6,944 nt of DNA from QHWF01 sp036848175. Its GTDB lineage: Bacteria; Acidobacteriota; Vicinamibacteria; Vicinamibacterales; CAVVIG01. The stretch spans positions 1 through 6,944 of the forward strand of contig DAIUKO010000374.1 in NCBI GenBank assembly GCA_036848175.1, written 5' to 3'. Position numbers and translations under genes: made by a program. Positions 1 through 6,423 of this stretch are shown here, piece by piece (within the stretch, counting starts at the first letter, position 1; the number at the start of each line of letters is the position of its first letter). The notes under the pieces were generated by a model. The model was not told where the DNA came from, did no database searches, and saw only the letters and a list, made by a program, of their open reading frames with translations.

Positions 1-7
1 CTCAGGC

Positions 8-790
8 TCAGGCCAATCTACAGATCCAGCTGCTGGCGGCGTCGCAGTACCACAGGACACCGTCTTTGATGTCGAGCCCGTGCGGCTCGGGATCTTCTTT
101 CGTCAACTGAATCTTGGCGACCTGCGCGCCGTCTTTCGGATCGAGCTTGTAGATCACCCGGCCGTCGGACTCGACGCACCAGAGAAAGCCGTTGTCCCAC
201 GCGAGGCCGTGCGTGCGGACGCCGGGCGCGGGAATCGATCGCACGATTTCGCCGGATTCCGGTTCCATCAGGAACAGCTTGCCCGAGGCAGGCACCGCCA
301 TCCAGTACTTGCCGTCCACCCACTTCACACCGTGCCCGCCCGACACGGTTGACGTCGGCGTGATCCGGCCGTACTTCCCCGATCCCGGCGTCACCCACGA
401 CTTCAGCGTCTTGCCGCTCTTCGGGTCGACCTTCAGCGTTCGCGGCGGCGCGTCGGGATCCTTCATCTTCGTCGACGTGATCCACAGCGCGCCGTTGCCG
501 TAGGTGATCCCGCTGCCGTGGATCGACTCGGTCTGCAGCTCCTGGATGATCGAGCCGTCCTCGGGCCGCACCTTGAACGCCTTGTTCGGATCCACCTGAT
601 CGAGGATCCACAGGCCGTCGGGGACGAACTGCAGATCGTTGGGCTGCCGGCAGCCAGCGACCTTGTAGAGCTTCTCGACGCGCTTGGTGATGGTTGGCGG
701 ATCGGACGCCCCTGCCGCGCGAGATGCAGCAGCGACACCTGCGAGACCGGCGAGGAACACGCGACGTGATATCTCAGTTTGTCTCGCCAT
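8..790 (-). CDS. Tat-exported beta-propeller protein, function unknown (SMP-30/Vgb-like fold)
   Basis: The protein is 260 aa when started at the ATG at 788-790. This start is chosen because AGGAG lies 6 nt upstream and because it puts a twin-arginine signal at the extreme N-terminus: S8-R9-R10-V11-F12-L13, then an Ala/Gly-rich hydrophobic stretch to about residue 28. A start further upstream at 862 would bury this signal and run into the divergent gene. The mature part is about five repeats of roughly 40 residues, each with an HG(L/I/V/S)-x(n)-G-x-(L/Y)-W core followed by a DP/EP-x-(S/D)G turn. Repeat histidines are H91, H143, H184 and H227, and the first repeat has N51-D52 instead. This is a beta-propeller layout as in SMP-30/gluconolactonase, virginiamycin-B-lyase-like or glutaminyl-cyclotransferase-like proteins, but no specific catalytic signature was recognised. 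Tat export implies folding, perhaps with a cofactor, before secretion. It is transcribed away from the operon, so a functional link is only suggested by the shared promoter region. Confidence 0.85.
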   Translation of the reverse strand: MARQTEISRRVFLAGLAGVAAASRAAGASDPPTITKRVEKLYKVAGCRQPNDLQFVPDGLWILDQVDPNKAFKVRPEDGSIIQELQTESIHGSGITYGNGALWITSTKMKDPDAPPRTLKVDPKSGKTLKSWVTPGSGKYGRITPTSTVSGGHGVKWVDGKYWMAVPASGKLFLMEPESGEIVRSIPAPGVRTHGLAWDNGFLWCVESDGRVIYKLDPKDGAQVAKIQLTKEDPEPHGLDIKDGVLWYCDAASSWICRLA

Positions 791-796
791 GGGGCT

Positions 797-801
797 CTCC
801 T
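797..801 (-). promoter_or_regulatory. Ribosome binding site AGGAG for the Tat propeller gene
   Basis: On the minus strand a run of six A is followed by AGGAG, with 6 nt to the ATG at 788-790. This decides the start of the leftward gene in favour of 790 over the longer in-frame start at 862. Confidence 0.75.
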
Positions 802-829
802 TTTTTCCCGAGCGCCGGGGCCGGCCTGG

Positions 830-838
830 AGTATATAT
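830..838. promoter_or_regulatory. Candidate shared -10 region of two divergent promoters
   Basis: The 61-bp gap between the two divergent starts is GC-rich except for an AT-only island. Read on the minus strand it gives TATACT (830-835), a 5/6 match to the -10 consensus, which would leave a leader of about 30 nt before the propeller start. Read on the plus strand it gives TATATA (832-837), which would place transcription start only a few bases before the ATG at 852, so the fusion mRNA could be nearly leaderless. No convincing -35 hexamer was seen on either strand. This is inference from base pattern only. Confidence 0.35.
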
Positions 839-851
839 CGCAGCGCCAACC

Positions 852-3686
852 ATGGCGCTCACCAGCCTGCGCGTGGCGATGCTGGCATCCGCGGTTGTCG
901 TCGCGGCGCCCAGCGGTCACACCCCTCTGCCTCAGTCGCAGGCGACGGACGTTCTGCGTGGAACCATCGACATCCACGTGCACTCGGATCCCGACAACGT
1001 CCCGCGCTCGATCGACGGCCTCGACGCGGCGAAGCAGGCGCGCGCGAAGGGCATGCGCGGCATCGTGCTCAAGAATCACTACGACCCGACCGCAGGCCTC
1101 GCGTTTCTCGCGCGCAAGGAGGCGCCGGGCCTCGAGGTGTTCGGCGGGATCGATCTGAACCTCACGGTCGGCGGCATGAACGCGGCGGCGGTGGAGCACC
1201 TGACGCAAGTCGCGGGCGGATGGGGCCGCTTCGTCTGGATGTCGACCTTCGACGCGGAGAATCAGGTTCGCTACTCGAAAGAGAATCGTCCGTTCGTCAG
1301 CGTCAGCCGCAACGGCGCGCTGCTGCCTGAAACCAAGGCGGTCATTGCCGTGATCGCGAAGCATCATCTCGTGCTCGCCACCGGCCACGTGTCGGCGCAG
1401 GAAGGGCTGATGCTGCTGCGCGAGGGACGCCAGCAGCGCGTCGAGCACATGGTCGTCACGCACGCGATGAACGCGCCCGTGCTGATGGACGTGGCCGAGA
1501 TGCAGGAGGCGGCGAAGCTGGGCGCGTTCATCGAGTTCGTCGGACAATCGGTGACCTCGGCGGACGCGGCGGCGCGGCTCGATCGGTTCGCGGACGCGAT
1601 CCGCAAAGTCGGCCCGGAATTCTGCATCCTGTCCTCCGACCTCGGCCAGAAGAACAACGCGCTGCCGGTCGACGGCTATGCCGCGTTCCTCATGGCGATG
1701 CGCGCGAGAGGATTCAGCGATCGCGACATCGACCGGATGTCGAAAGAGAATCCGGCGAGGTTGCTCGGACTCGACGCTCCGCGCGCCGATCGTCGCGGCG
1801 AATGGCGATGGCACGGCGGCGATCCCGGCAGCACGAAGTACTCGCCGCTCGATCAGATCAACAAGGACAACGTCTCACAGCTGCACATCGCGTGGCGGCG
1901 CCCGGCGGTCGACGCCAGTCTCGCCGGCGGCGCGCCGAACTTCTCCTACTCTCATGATTTTCGCGCGACGCCGGTGATGATCGACGGCGTCCTCTACGGA
2001 TCGAACGGCATCGGTCTCGTCGAAGCGTTTCATCCCGGCACCGGCAGAACGATCTGGATTCAGCAGCCATTCGCAGACGAAAAGGACGGCGGACTGCGGG
2101 GGAACAGCACGCGCGCGGTCGCCTACTGGACGGACGGCCGCGATCGGCGTCTGTTCGCGATTCGCGGCGAATACCTCGTCGCGCTCGATCCGCAGACGGG
2201 ATCGCCGGTCGCCGCGTGGGGCGACGGCGGCCGCGTCAACCTGAAGCGAGGTCTGGGCCCGCGCGCGACGACGTATTCGTCGAGCAGTGGGCCGCAGGTC
2301 TGCGGCGACGTCGTCATGGTCGGCGCGGCGATGACCGACGCGCCGCAAACCAAAGTGCAGCCGCCAGGCGACGTGCAGGCATTCGACGTGCGTTCCGGGA
2401 AATCGCGCTGGACGTTCCACGTCATCCCGCAGCCGGGCGAAGTCGGTAATGAGACATGGGAACGAGACTCGTGGGCCTACACCGGCAATGCGAATCTCTG
2501 GTCGCTGATCAGCGCCGACGAAGAGCTCGGGCTCGCCTACTTTCCGCTCACCAGCCCGACGAGCGACATGTACGGCGGCCATCGCCTCGGCAACAACCTG
2601 TTCAGCGACACGGTGGTCTGCGTGAAGTGCGCGACCGGCGAGCGCGTCTGGCACTATCAGATCGTGCACCACGATCTGTGGGATTACGATCTGCCGGCGG
2701 CGCCGATTCTCGCCGACATCACCGTGGCCGGCCGCCGGATCAAAGCCGTCGTCCAGATTACGAAGCACGCGTTCGCGTTCGTCTTCGATCGTACCAACGG
2801 TCAACCGGTGTGGCCGATCGAAGAGCGGCCCGTGCCGCAATCCGATACGCCGGGCGAGCGGACGTCGGCGACGCAGCCGTTTCCGACCAGACCGCCGCCC
2901 TTCGATCGACAAGGCGTGACGCCCGACGATCTGATCGACTTCACGCCGGAGCTTCGCGCCGAGGCGCTGCAGCTCGTCAAGCAATACCGCATCGGTCCGC
3001 TGTTCACGCCGCCGTCGCTTCGCGGCGACGGTCCTGCCGCCACCACAGGCACGATTCAGCTGCCCGGCTCGGTCGGCGGCGCCGACTGGCAGGGCGCGGC
3101 CTTCGATCCCGACCGCGCGATGTTGTACGTGACCTCGATCACCGGCCCGTTCGTCGCCGATCTCGTCAAGGGCGATCCGAAGCGCACCGATCTCGACTAC
3201 GTGCCCGGCCTGCGCGCGTATCCGCCCGGGCCGCAGGGGCTCCCGCTGCTCAAGCCGCCGTACGGCCGCATCACGGCGATCGATCTGAACAAGGGCGACA
3301 TCGCGTGGAGCGTCGCCCACGGTGACGGCCCCCGCAATCATCCGCTGTTGAAGCCGCTGAACCTTCCGCCGCTCGGCAATCCGGGCCGCGGCGGATTGTT
3401 CGCGACCAGAACGCTGCTCTTCGCGGGTGAGGGCGATCCGGTGATGGTGCGCGCGGGCAGCCGGCTCCGGCCGCAGATGCCACGATCGATCGCACCCGGC
3501 GCCGGCGGGAACAAGTTTCGCGCCTTCGACAAGACGACGGGCGCCGTGCTCTGGGAAACCGAGCTGCCGGCCGGCACCACCGGCGCGCCGATCACCTACA
3601 TGTTCGACGGCAAACAGTTCATCGTCGTCGCGATCGGCGGCGTGGATCACGATCCGGAGTACATCGCGTTGAGTCTGCGGGATTGA
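852..3686 (+). CDS. Fusion: exported metal-dependent hydrolase (DUF6282-like) + PQQ-dependent dehydrogenase
   Basis: The protein is 944 aa. The ATG at 852 is preferred over the in-frame ATG at 684 because it starts a Sec-like signal (residues 1-20, hydrophobic VAMLASAVVVAA) and because 684 lies inside the divergent gene. No good Shine-Dalgarno precedes it; the nearest GGAG is 20 nt away. Residues about 36-307 form a TIM-barrel hydrolase. It has HxH at H42/H44 followed by S-D-P-D, then H179 (ATGH), H204 (VVTH) and D263 (SSD), which is the amidohydrolase-superfamily metal set without an evident carboxylated lysine. It closes with the typical NPARLLGL at 300-307. Residues about 315-944 form a complete quinoprotein propeller. 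It opens with GEWRWHGGDPGSTKYSPL, has HHDLWDYDLP at 606-615 with D611 and K638 spaced like D466/K493 of E. coli membrane glucose dehydrogenase, and ends with the usual FRAFDKTTGAVLWE blade and GKQFIVVAIGG. It has no five-helix membrane anchor and no CxxCH haem site, so an outside electron acceptor is needed. The likely role is periplasmic oxidation of an alcohol, sugar or aldehyde coupled to a hydrolase step; the substrate is unknown. Confidence 0.9.
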   Translation: MALTSLRVAMLASAVVVAAPSGHTPLPQSQATDVLRGTIDIHVHSDPDNVPRSIDGLDAAKQARAKGMRGIVLKNHYDPTAGLAFLARKEAPGLEVFGGIDLNLTVGGMNAAAVEHLTQVAGGWGRFVWMSTFDAENQVRYSKENRPFVSVSRNGALLPETKAVIAVIAKHHLVLATGHVSAQEGLMLLREGRQQRVEHMVVTHAMNAPVLMDVAEMQEAAKLGAFIEFVGQSVTSADAAARLDRFADAIRKVGPEFCILSSDLGQKNNALPVDGYAAFLMAMRARGFSDRDIDRMSKENPARLLGLDAPRADRRGEWRWHGGDPGSTKYSPLDQINKDNVSQLHIAWRRPAVDASLAGGAPNFSYSHDFRATPVMIDGVLYGSNGIGLVEAFHPGTGRTIWIQQPFADEKDGGLRGNSTRAVAYWTDGRDRRLFAIRGEYLVALDPQTGSPVAAWGDGGRVNLKRGLGPRATTYSSSSGPQVCGDVVMVGAAMTDAPQTKVQPPGDVQAFDVRSGKSRWTFHVIPQPGEVGNETWERDSWAYTGNANLWSLISADEELGLAYFPLTSPTSDMYGGHRLGNNLFSDTVVCVKCATGERVWHYQIVHHDLWDYDLPAAPILADITVAGRRIKAVVQITKHAFAFVFDRTNGQPVWPIEERPVPQSDTPGERTSATQPFPTRPPPFDRQGVTPDDLIDFTPELRAEALQLVKQYRIGPLFTPPSLRGDGPAATTGTIQLPGSVGGADWQGAAFDPDRAMLYVTSITGPFVADLVKGDPKRTDLDYVPGLRAYPPGPQGLPLLKPPYGRITAIDLNKGDIAWSVAHGDGPRNHPLLKPLNLPPLGNPGRGGLFATRTLLFAGEGDPVMVRAGSRLRPQMPRSIAPGAGGNKFRAFDKTTGAVLWETELPAGTTGAPITYMFDGKQFIVVAIGGVDHDPEYIALSLRD

Positions 3687-3692
3687 TCGGGC

Positions 3693-3697
3693 GGAGG
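3693..3697 (+). promoter_or_regulatory. Ribosome binding site GGAGG for the PAL-like gene
   Basis: A perfect GGAGG lies 5 nt before the ATG at 3703, inside the 16-bp gap after the fusion gene's stop codon. It fixes the start and shows that the gene is translated independently although it must be co-transcribed. Confidence 0.8.
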
Positions 3698-3702
3698 TTT
3701 CG

Positions 3703-4809
3703 ATGAGAGTCGCGCTGTTCGCCTCGTTCGTGCTGCTGGCAGCACCGTCGCTCGCGCAGCAGAGCGCTCCGGAGATTCAGTTCGACTCGGCGGCGGACTT
3801 CCTGAAGCTTCCGCCGGGGACGAACTTCGGCGAGGTCTCGGGTGTCGCGGTGAACTCGAAGGGCCATGTCTTCGTGTTCACGCGCTCGAACAGCGCCGGC
3901 GGTCCCGCGTACGCGCCGGCGGCGGCGCAGCTGCTCGAGTTCGGCCCCAAAGGCGAGTTCCTGCGCGAAGTCGGGAAGGGCCTCTACGGCTGGTCGTTCG
4001 CGCACAGCGTGCGCGTCGACAAGGACGACAACATCTGGGCGATCGACAAGGGCTCGGACATGGTGATCCGGTTCAATCCGGCGGGACAGGTCGTGATGGT
4101 GTTCGGCCGCCGGAAGGAATCGGCGGATCACGAGACCGGACCGTGGGAGAACGTCGATCCGCCGCTGCCGCACGTCGACGGACTGTTCCGCCAGCCGACC
4201 GACGTCGCCTGGGACTCCAACGGCAACATCTACATCACCGACGGCTACGTCAACTCGCGCGTCGCGAAGTACGACAAGAACGGCGACTGGGTGAAGTCAT
4301 GGGGCGAGAAGGGAACCGCGCCCGGGCAGTTCCGTCTGCCGCACGCGATCGGCATCGACCGCAATAACCATATCTATGTCGGCGATCGATCCAATCGGCG
4401 CATCCAGGTCTTCGATACGGACGGAACGTTTTTGCGGATGTTCACGATCGACGTGCCGCCGGCTCCAGGCACGCGCGCCGTGAACGGCAATACGCCGAGC
4501 GGCGATCGGCTGGCCGCCGTGATCGGCGCGCCGAACTCCATCTGCATCACGCCTGGTCCGAATCAGGTGATGTTCGTCGGCGAGTCGACCTTCCCCGGAC
4601 GGATTTTCAAGGTATCGCTCGACGGCAAGGTGCTCGGCGTGATCGGCCGATCCGGGCGCCAACTGAAGCAGTTCTCCGGCGCGCACGCGCTCGCGTGTCC
4701 GTCGGACACCGAGGTCTACGTCGCGGAAACTTCGAACTGGCGCGTGCAGAAATTGATGCTTCATCCGACTACGCAAACATCCAACGGCGGAAGAAAGGAC
4801 GAGCGATGA
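3703..4809 (+). CDS. Exported NHL-repeat protein, peptidyl-alpha-hydroxyglycine alpha-amidating lyase (PAL)-like
   Basis: The protein is 368 aa with a clear Sec signal peptide (residues 1-18, cleavage likely at SLA|QQ). The rest is a six-bladed NHL propeller. Blades containing QPTDVAWDSNGNIYITDGY (164-182) and GQFRLPHAIGIDRNNHIYVG (208-227) read closely like the animal PAL domain of peptidylglycine amidating monooxygenase. From remembered rat PAL numbering, the catalytic and zinc residues are all matched: R61 (R533), H101 (H585), Y182 in DGYxNSR (Y654), H214 (H690), R229 in DRxNxR (R706) and H328 (H786). The Asp following the last zinc His in rat is Ala here (A329). The known PAL reaction splits an N-acyl hemiaminal (alpha-hydroxyglycine) into an amide and glyoxylate. 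No monooxygenase (PHM) domain is present, so the natural substrate is unknown and may be another carbinolamide. It lies 16 bp after the fusion gene and its last codons overlap the esterase start. Confidence 0.88.
   Translation: MRVALFASFVLLAAPSLAQQSAPEIQFDSAADFLKLPPGTNFGEVSGVAVNSKGHVFVFTRSNSAGGPAYAPAAAQLLEFGPKGEFLREVGKGLYGWSFAHSVRVDKDDNIWAIDKGSDMVIRFNPAGQVVMVFGRRKESADHETGPWENVDPPLPHVDGLFRQPTDVAWDSNGNIYITDGYVNSRVAKYDKNGDWVKSWGEKGTAPGQFRLPHAIGIDRNNHIYVGDRSNRRIQVFDTDGTFLRMFTIDVPPAPGTRAVNGNTPSGDRLAAVIGAPNSICITPGPNQVMFVGESTFPGRIFKVSLDGKVLGVIGRSGRQLKQFSGAHALACPSDTEVYVAETSNWRVQKLMLHPTTQTSNGGRKDER
4794..4799 (+). promoter_or_regulatory. Ribosome binding site AAAGGA for the tannase-family gene, inside the PAL-like coding region
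   Basis: AAAGGA ends 6 nt before the ATG at 4806. The site is within the last codons of the preceding gene, whose TGA (4807-4809) overlaps this ATG as ATGA. Together they indicate translational coupling of the two genes and support 4806 over the upstream in-frame ATG at 4695. Confidence 0.7.
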
Positions 4810-6362
4810 GAAGGCTGGCCACCGTCACATTGGCGCTGATGCTCGCGGGTTCGATTGGCGCCGCCGCCGCGGAGCGCCGCTCGTGCGAGCAGCTCGCATC
4901 GCTGGCGCTGCCGCAGGCGACGATCTCGCTGGCGCAGCCGGTTGCGGAAGGCGCATTCGTCGCGCCCGGCGCCGGTGCTCGAGGCGGCGCGCCGAACGAA
5001 GTTTTCAAGAGGCTGCCGGCGTTCTGCCGCGTCGCGGCGACGCTGGCCCCGTCGAGCGACTCGGACATCAAAGTCGAAGTCTGGCTGCCGGCCGCCGGCT
5101 GGAACGGTAAGTTTCTCGCGGTCGGCAACGGCGGCTGGGCGGGATCGATCAGTTATCCGGCGATGGCCGAGGCGCTCGGCCGCGGCTACGCGACCAGCTC
5201 CACCGACACCGGACATACCGGCGGCAACGGCAGCTTTGCGCTGGGTCACCCGGAGAAGTTGATCGACTACGCCTGGCGATCGGAACACGAGATGACCGTG
5301 AAGGCGAAAGCGATCATCGCGGCGTTCTACGGCGAAGCGCCGAAGCTGTCGTACTGGAACGGCTGTTCGGCGGGCGGCAAGCAGGCGCTGAAAGAAGCGC
5401 AGAAGTTCCCCGAGGATTTCAACGGCATCATCGCCGGCGCGCCGGCGGCCGACTGGACCGGCCGCGCCACCGCGTCGCTACGCGTCGCGCAGGCGATCCA
5501 CAAGGACGAGGCCAGCGACATTCCGGCTGCGAAGTATCCGATCGTCCACGCTGCGGTCCTCGACGCGTGCGACGCGCTCGACGGCGTGAAGGACGGCGTG
5601 ATCGAGAATCCGCGCGCCTGCAAGTTCGATCCGAAGGTCCTCGAATGCAAAGGCGCCGAGACCTCGTCGTGTCTGACGAAGTCGCAGGTGGAGATGGCCC
5701 GCCTCGTCTACGCCGCCGCGGTCAACCCGAAGAGCGGCCGCGAGATTACCAGCCTCGAGCCGGGCAGCGAGCTCGGCTGGGCGACCTGGGGCGGCGCGCG
5801 GCCGCTCGCCATCGCCGACGATCATTTCAAGTTCGTCGTCTTTCAGGACCCGAACTGGGATTTCCGCACCTTCAATTTCGATCGCGACGTCGTCCGCGCC
5901 GAACAAATCGACAACGGCACCGTCAACGCGCTGGATCCGAATCTGAAGCCGTTCTTCGATCGCGGCGGAAAGCTGCTGCAGTACCACGGCTGGAGCGATC
6001 CGCAGATCTCGCCGGGCAACAGCGTGCAGTACTACACGCGCGTGTCCGAAACGCTGGGCGGCCGGAATGCCCTCGACGGTTCGTATCGCCTGTTCATGGT
6101 GCCGGGCATGGGTCACTGCGGCGGCGGCGAAGGGCCGAACCGGTTCGACATGATCAGCGCGCTCGAGCAGTGGGTGGAAAAGGGGCGCGCGCCGGATCGG
6201 ATTGAAGCATCGCGGCAGCGCGACGGAAAAGTCGATCGCACGCGACCGCTGTGTCCCTATCCGCAGGTCGCCGCCTACAAGGGCACGGGAAGCACAGACG
6301 AAGCGGCGAACTTCGTCTGCAAGGCATCGCCGCCCGCGCAGCCGTCGTCGCAGCGCCGCTAG
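4806..6362 (+). CDS. Secreted tannase/feruloyl esterase family hydrolase
   Basis: The protein is 518 aa, full length for the tannase/feruloyl esterase family (Pfam PF07519). A Sec signal covers residues 1-22 (MRRLATVTLALMLAGS then AAAA|E). The alpha/beta-hydrolase nucleophile motif is YWNGCSAGGKQ (183-193), with C187 and S188 adjacent. D398 sits in YHGWSDPQIS, and H437 with C438 in GMGHCGGGEG. This is the family's CS-D-HC arrangement, in which a C187-C438 disulfide joins the catalytic Ser and His. The lid segment with D-A-C-D-A-L-D-G-V-K-D-G (253-264) resembles the calcium-binding loop of the family. The C-terminus ends with the characteristic RTRPLCPYPQVAAYKGTGST and a final Cys. Family members hydrolyse aromatic acid esters: gallate esters, feruloyl-polysaccharide, or MHET in the MHETase branch. 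The exact substrate cannot be read from sequence. Its position behind a quinoprotein and a PAL-like lyase suggests breakdown of plant-derived aromatic conjugates. Confidence 0.93.
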   Translation: MRRLATVTLALMLAGSIGAAAAERRSCEQLASLALPQATISLAQPVAEGAFVAPGAGARGGAPNEVFKRLPAFCRVAATLAPSSDSDIKVEVWLPAAGWNGKFLAVGNGGWAGSISYPAMAEALGRGYATSSTDTGHTGGNGSFALGHPEKLIDYAWRSEHEMTVKAKAIIAAFYGEAPKLSYWNGCSAGGKQALKEAQKFPEDFNGIIAGAPAADWTGRATASLRVAQAIHKDEASDIPAAKYPIVHAAVLDACDALDGVKDGVIENPRACKFDPKVLECKGAETSSCLTKSQVEMARLVYAAAVNPKSGREITSLEPGSELGWATWGGARPLAIADDHFKFVVFQDPNWDFRTFNFDRDVVRAEQIDNGTVNALDPNLKPFFDRGGKLLQYHGWSDPQISPGNSVQYYTRVSETLGGRNALDGSYRLFMVPGMGHCGGGEGPNRFDMISALEQWVEKGRAPDRIEASRQRDGKVDRTRPLCPYPQVAAYKGTGSTDEAANFVCKASPPAQPSSQRR

Positions 6363-6387
6363 CAGAGCGATTCCGTAGAACTCGGAG

Positions 6388-6408
6388 GGCGACCCTTTCA
6401 GGGCCGCC
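6388..6408 (+). other. Short imperfect hairpin between the esterase and ridA-like genes
   Basis: GGCG (6388-6391) pairs with CGCC (6405-6408) and CCCT (6393-6396) pairs with AGGG (6400-6403). There is one A-C mismatch and a 3-nt TTC loop. No U-rich tract follows, so it is not a standard intrinsic terminator. It could be a weak pause, an mRNA-processing/stability element or chance in GC-rich DNA. It occupies the 61-bp gap before the ridA-like gene. Confidence 0.35.
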
Positions 6409-6413
6409 AAGTC

Positions 6414-6419
6414 GGGGAG
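6414..6419 (+). promoter_or_regulatory. Ribosome binding site GGGGAG for the ridA-like gene
   Basis: GGGGAG lies 4 nt before the ATG at 6424. This supports the start that includes the N-terminal hydrophobic export segment. Confidence 0.6.
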
Positions 6420-6423
6420 CGCC

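Noticed and set aside
684..851. In-frame upstream extension of the fusion gene (56 codons)
   Set aside because: It lies mostly inside the divergent Tat propeller gene and would displace the signal peptide of the fusion from the N-terminus.
774..1814. Open frame on the minus strand (346 codons) opposite the hydrolase domain
   Set aside because: Its composition is typical of an antisense shadow, and the plus frame carries the conserved metal ligands. It also overlaps the divergent promoter gap.
2643..2662. Haem c binding site in the fusion protein
   Set aside because: The cysteines are followed by Ala, not His (CVKCA), so the CxxCH signature is absent.
1875..3650. Long open frame on the minus strand (591 codons) antisense to the quinoprotein domain
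   Set aside because: Its translation is rich in Arg, Ala, Asp and Val with no domain motif, and the plus strand here encodes a clearly recognisable quinoprotein. Long antisense frames are expected in GC-rich coding DNA.
4695..4805. In-frame upstream extension of the tannase-family gene (37 codons)
   Set aside because: It is entirely inside the PAL-like gene, has no signal-like character, and the ATG at 4806 has both a ribosome site and a proper signal peptide.
6388..6408. Rho-independent terminator before the ridA-like gene
   Set aside because: The stem has a mismatch and no T-tract follows, so it is kept only as a low-confidence hairpin.
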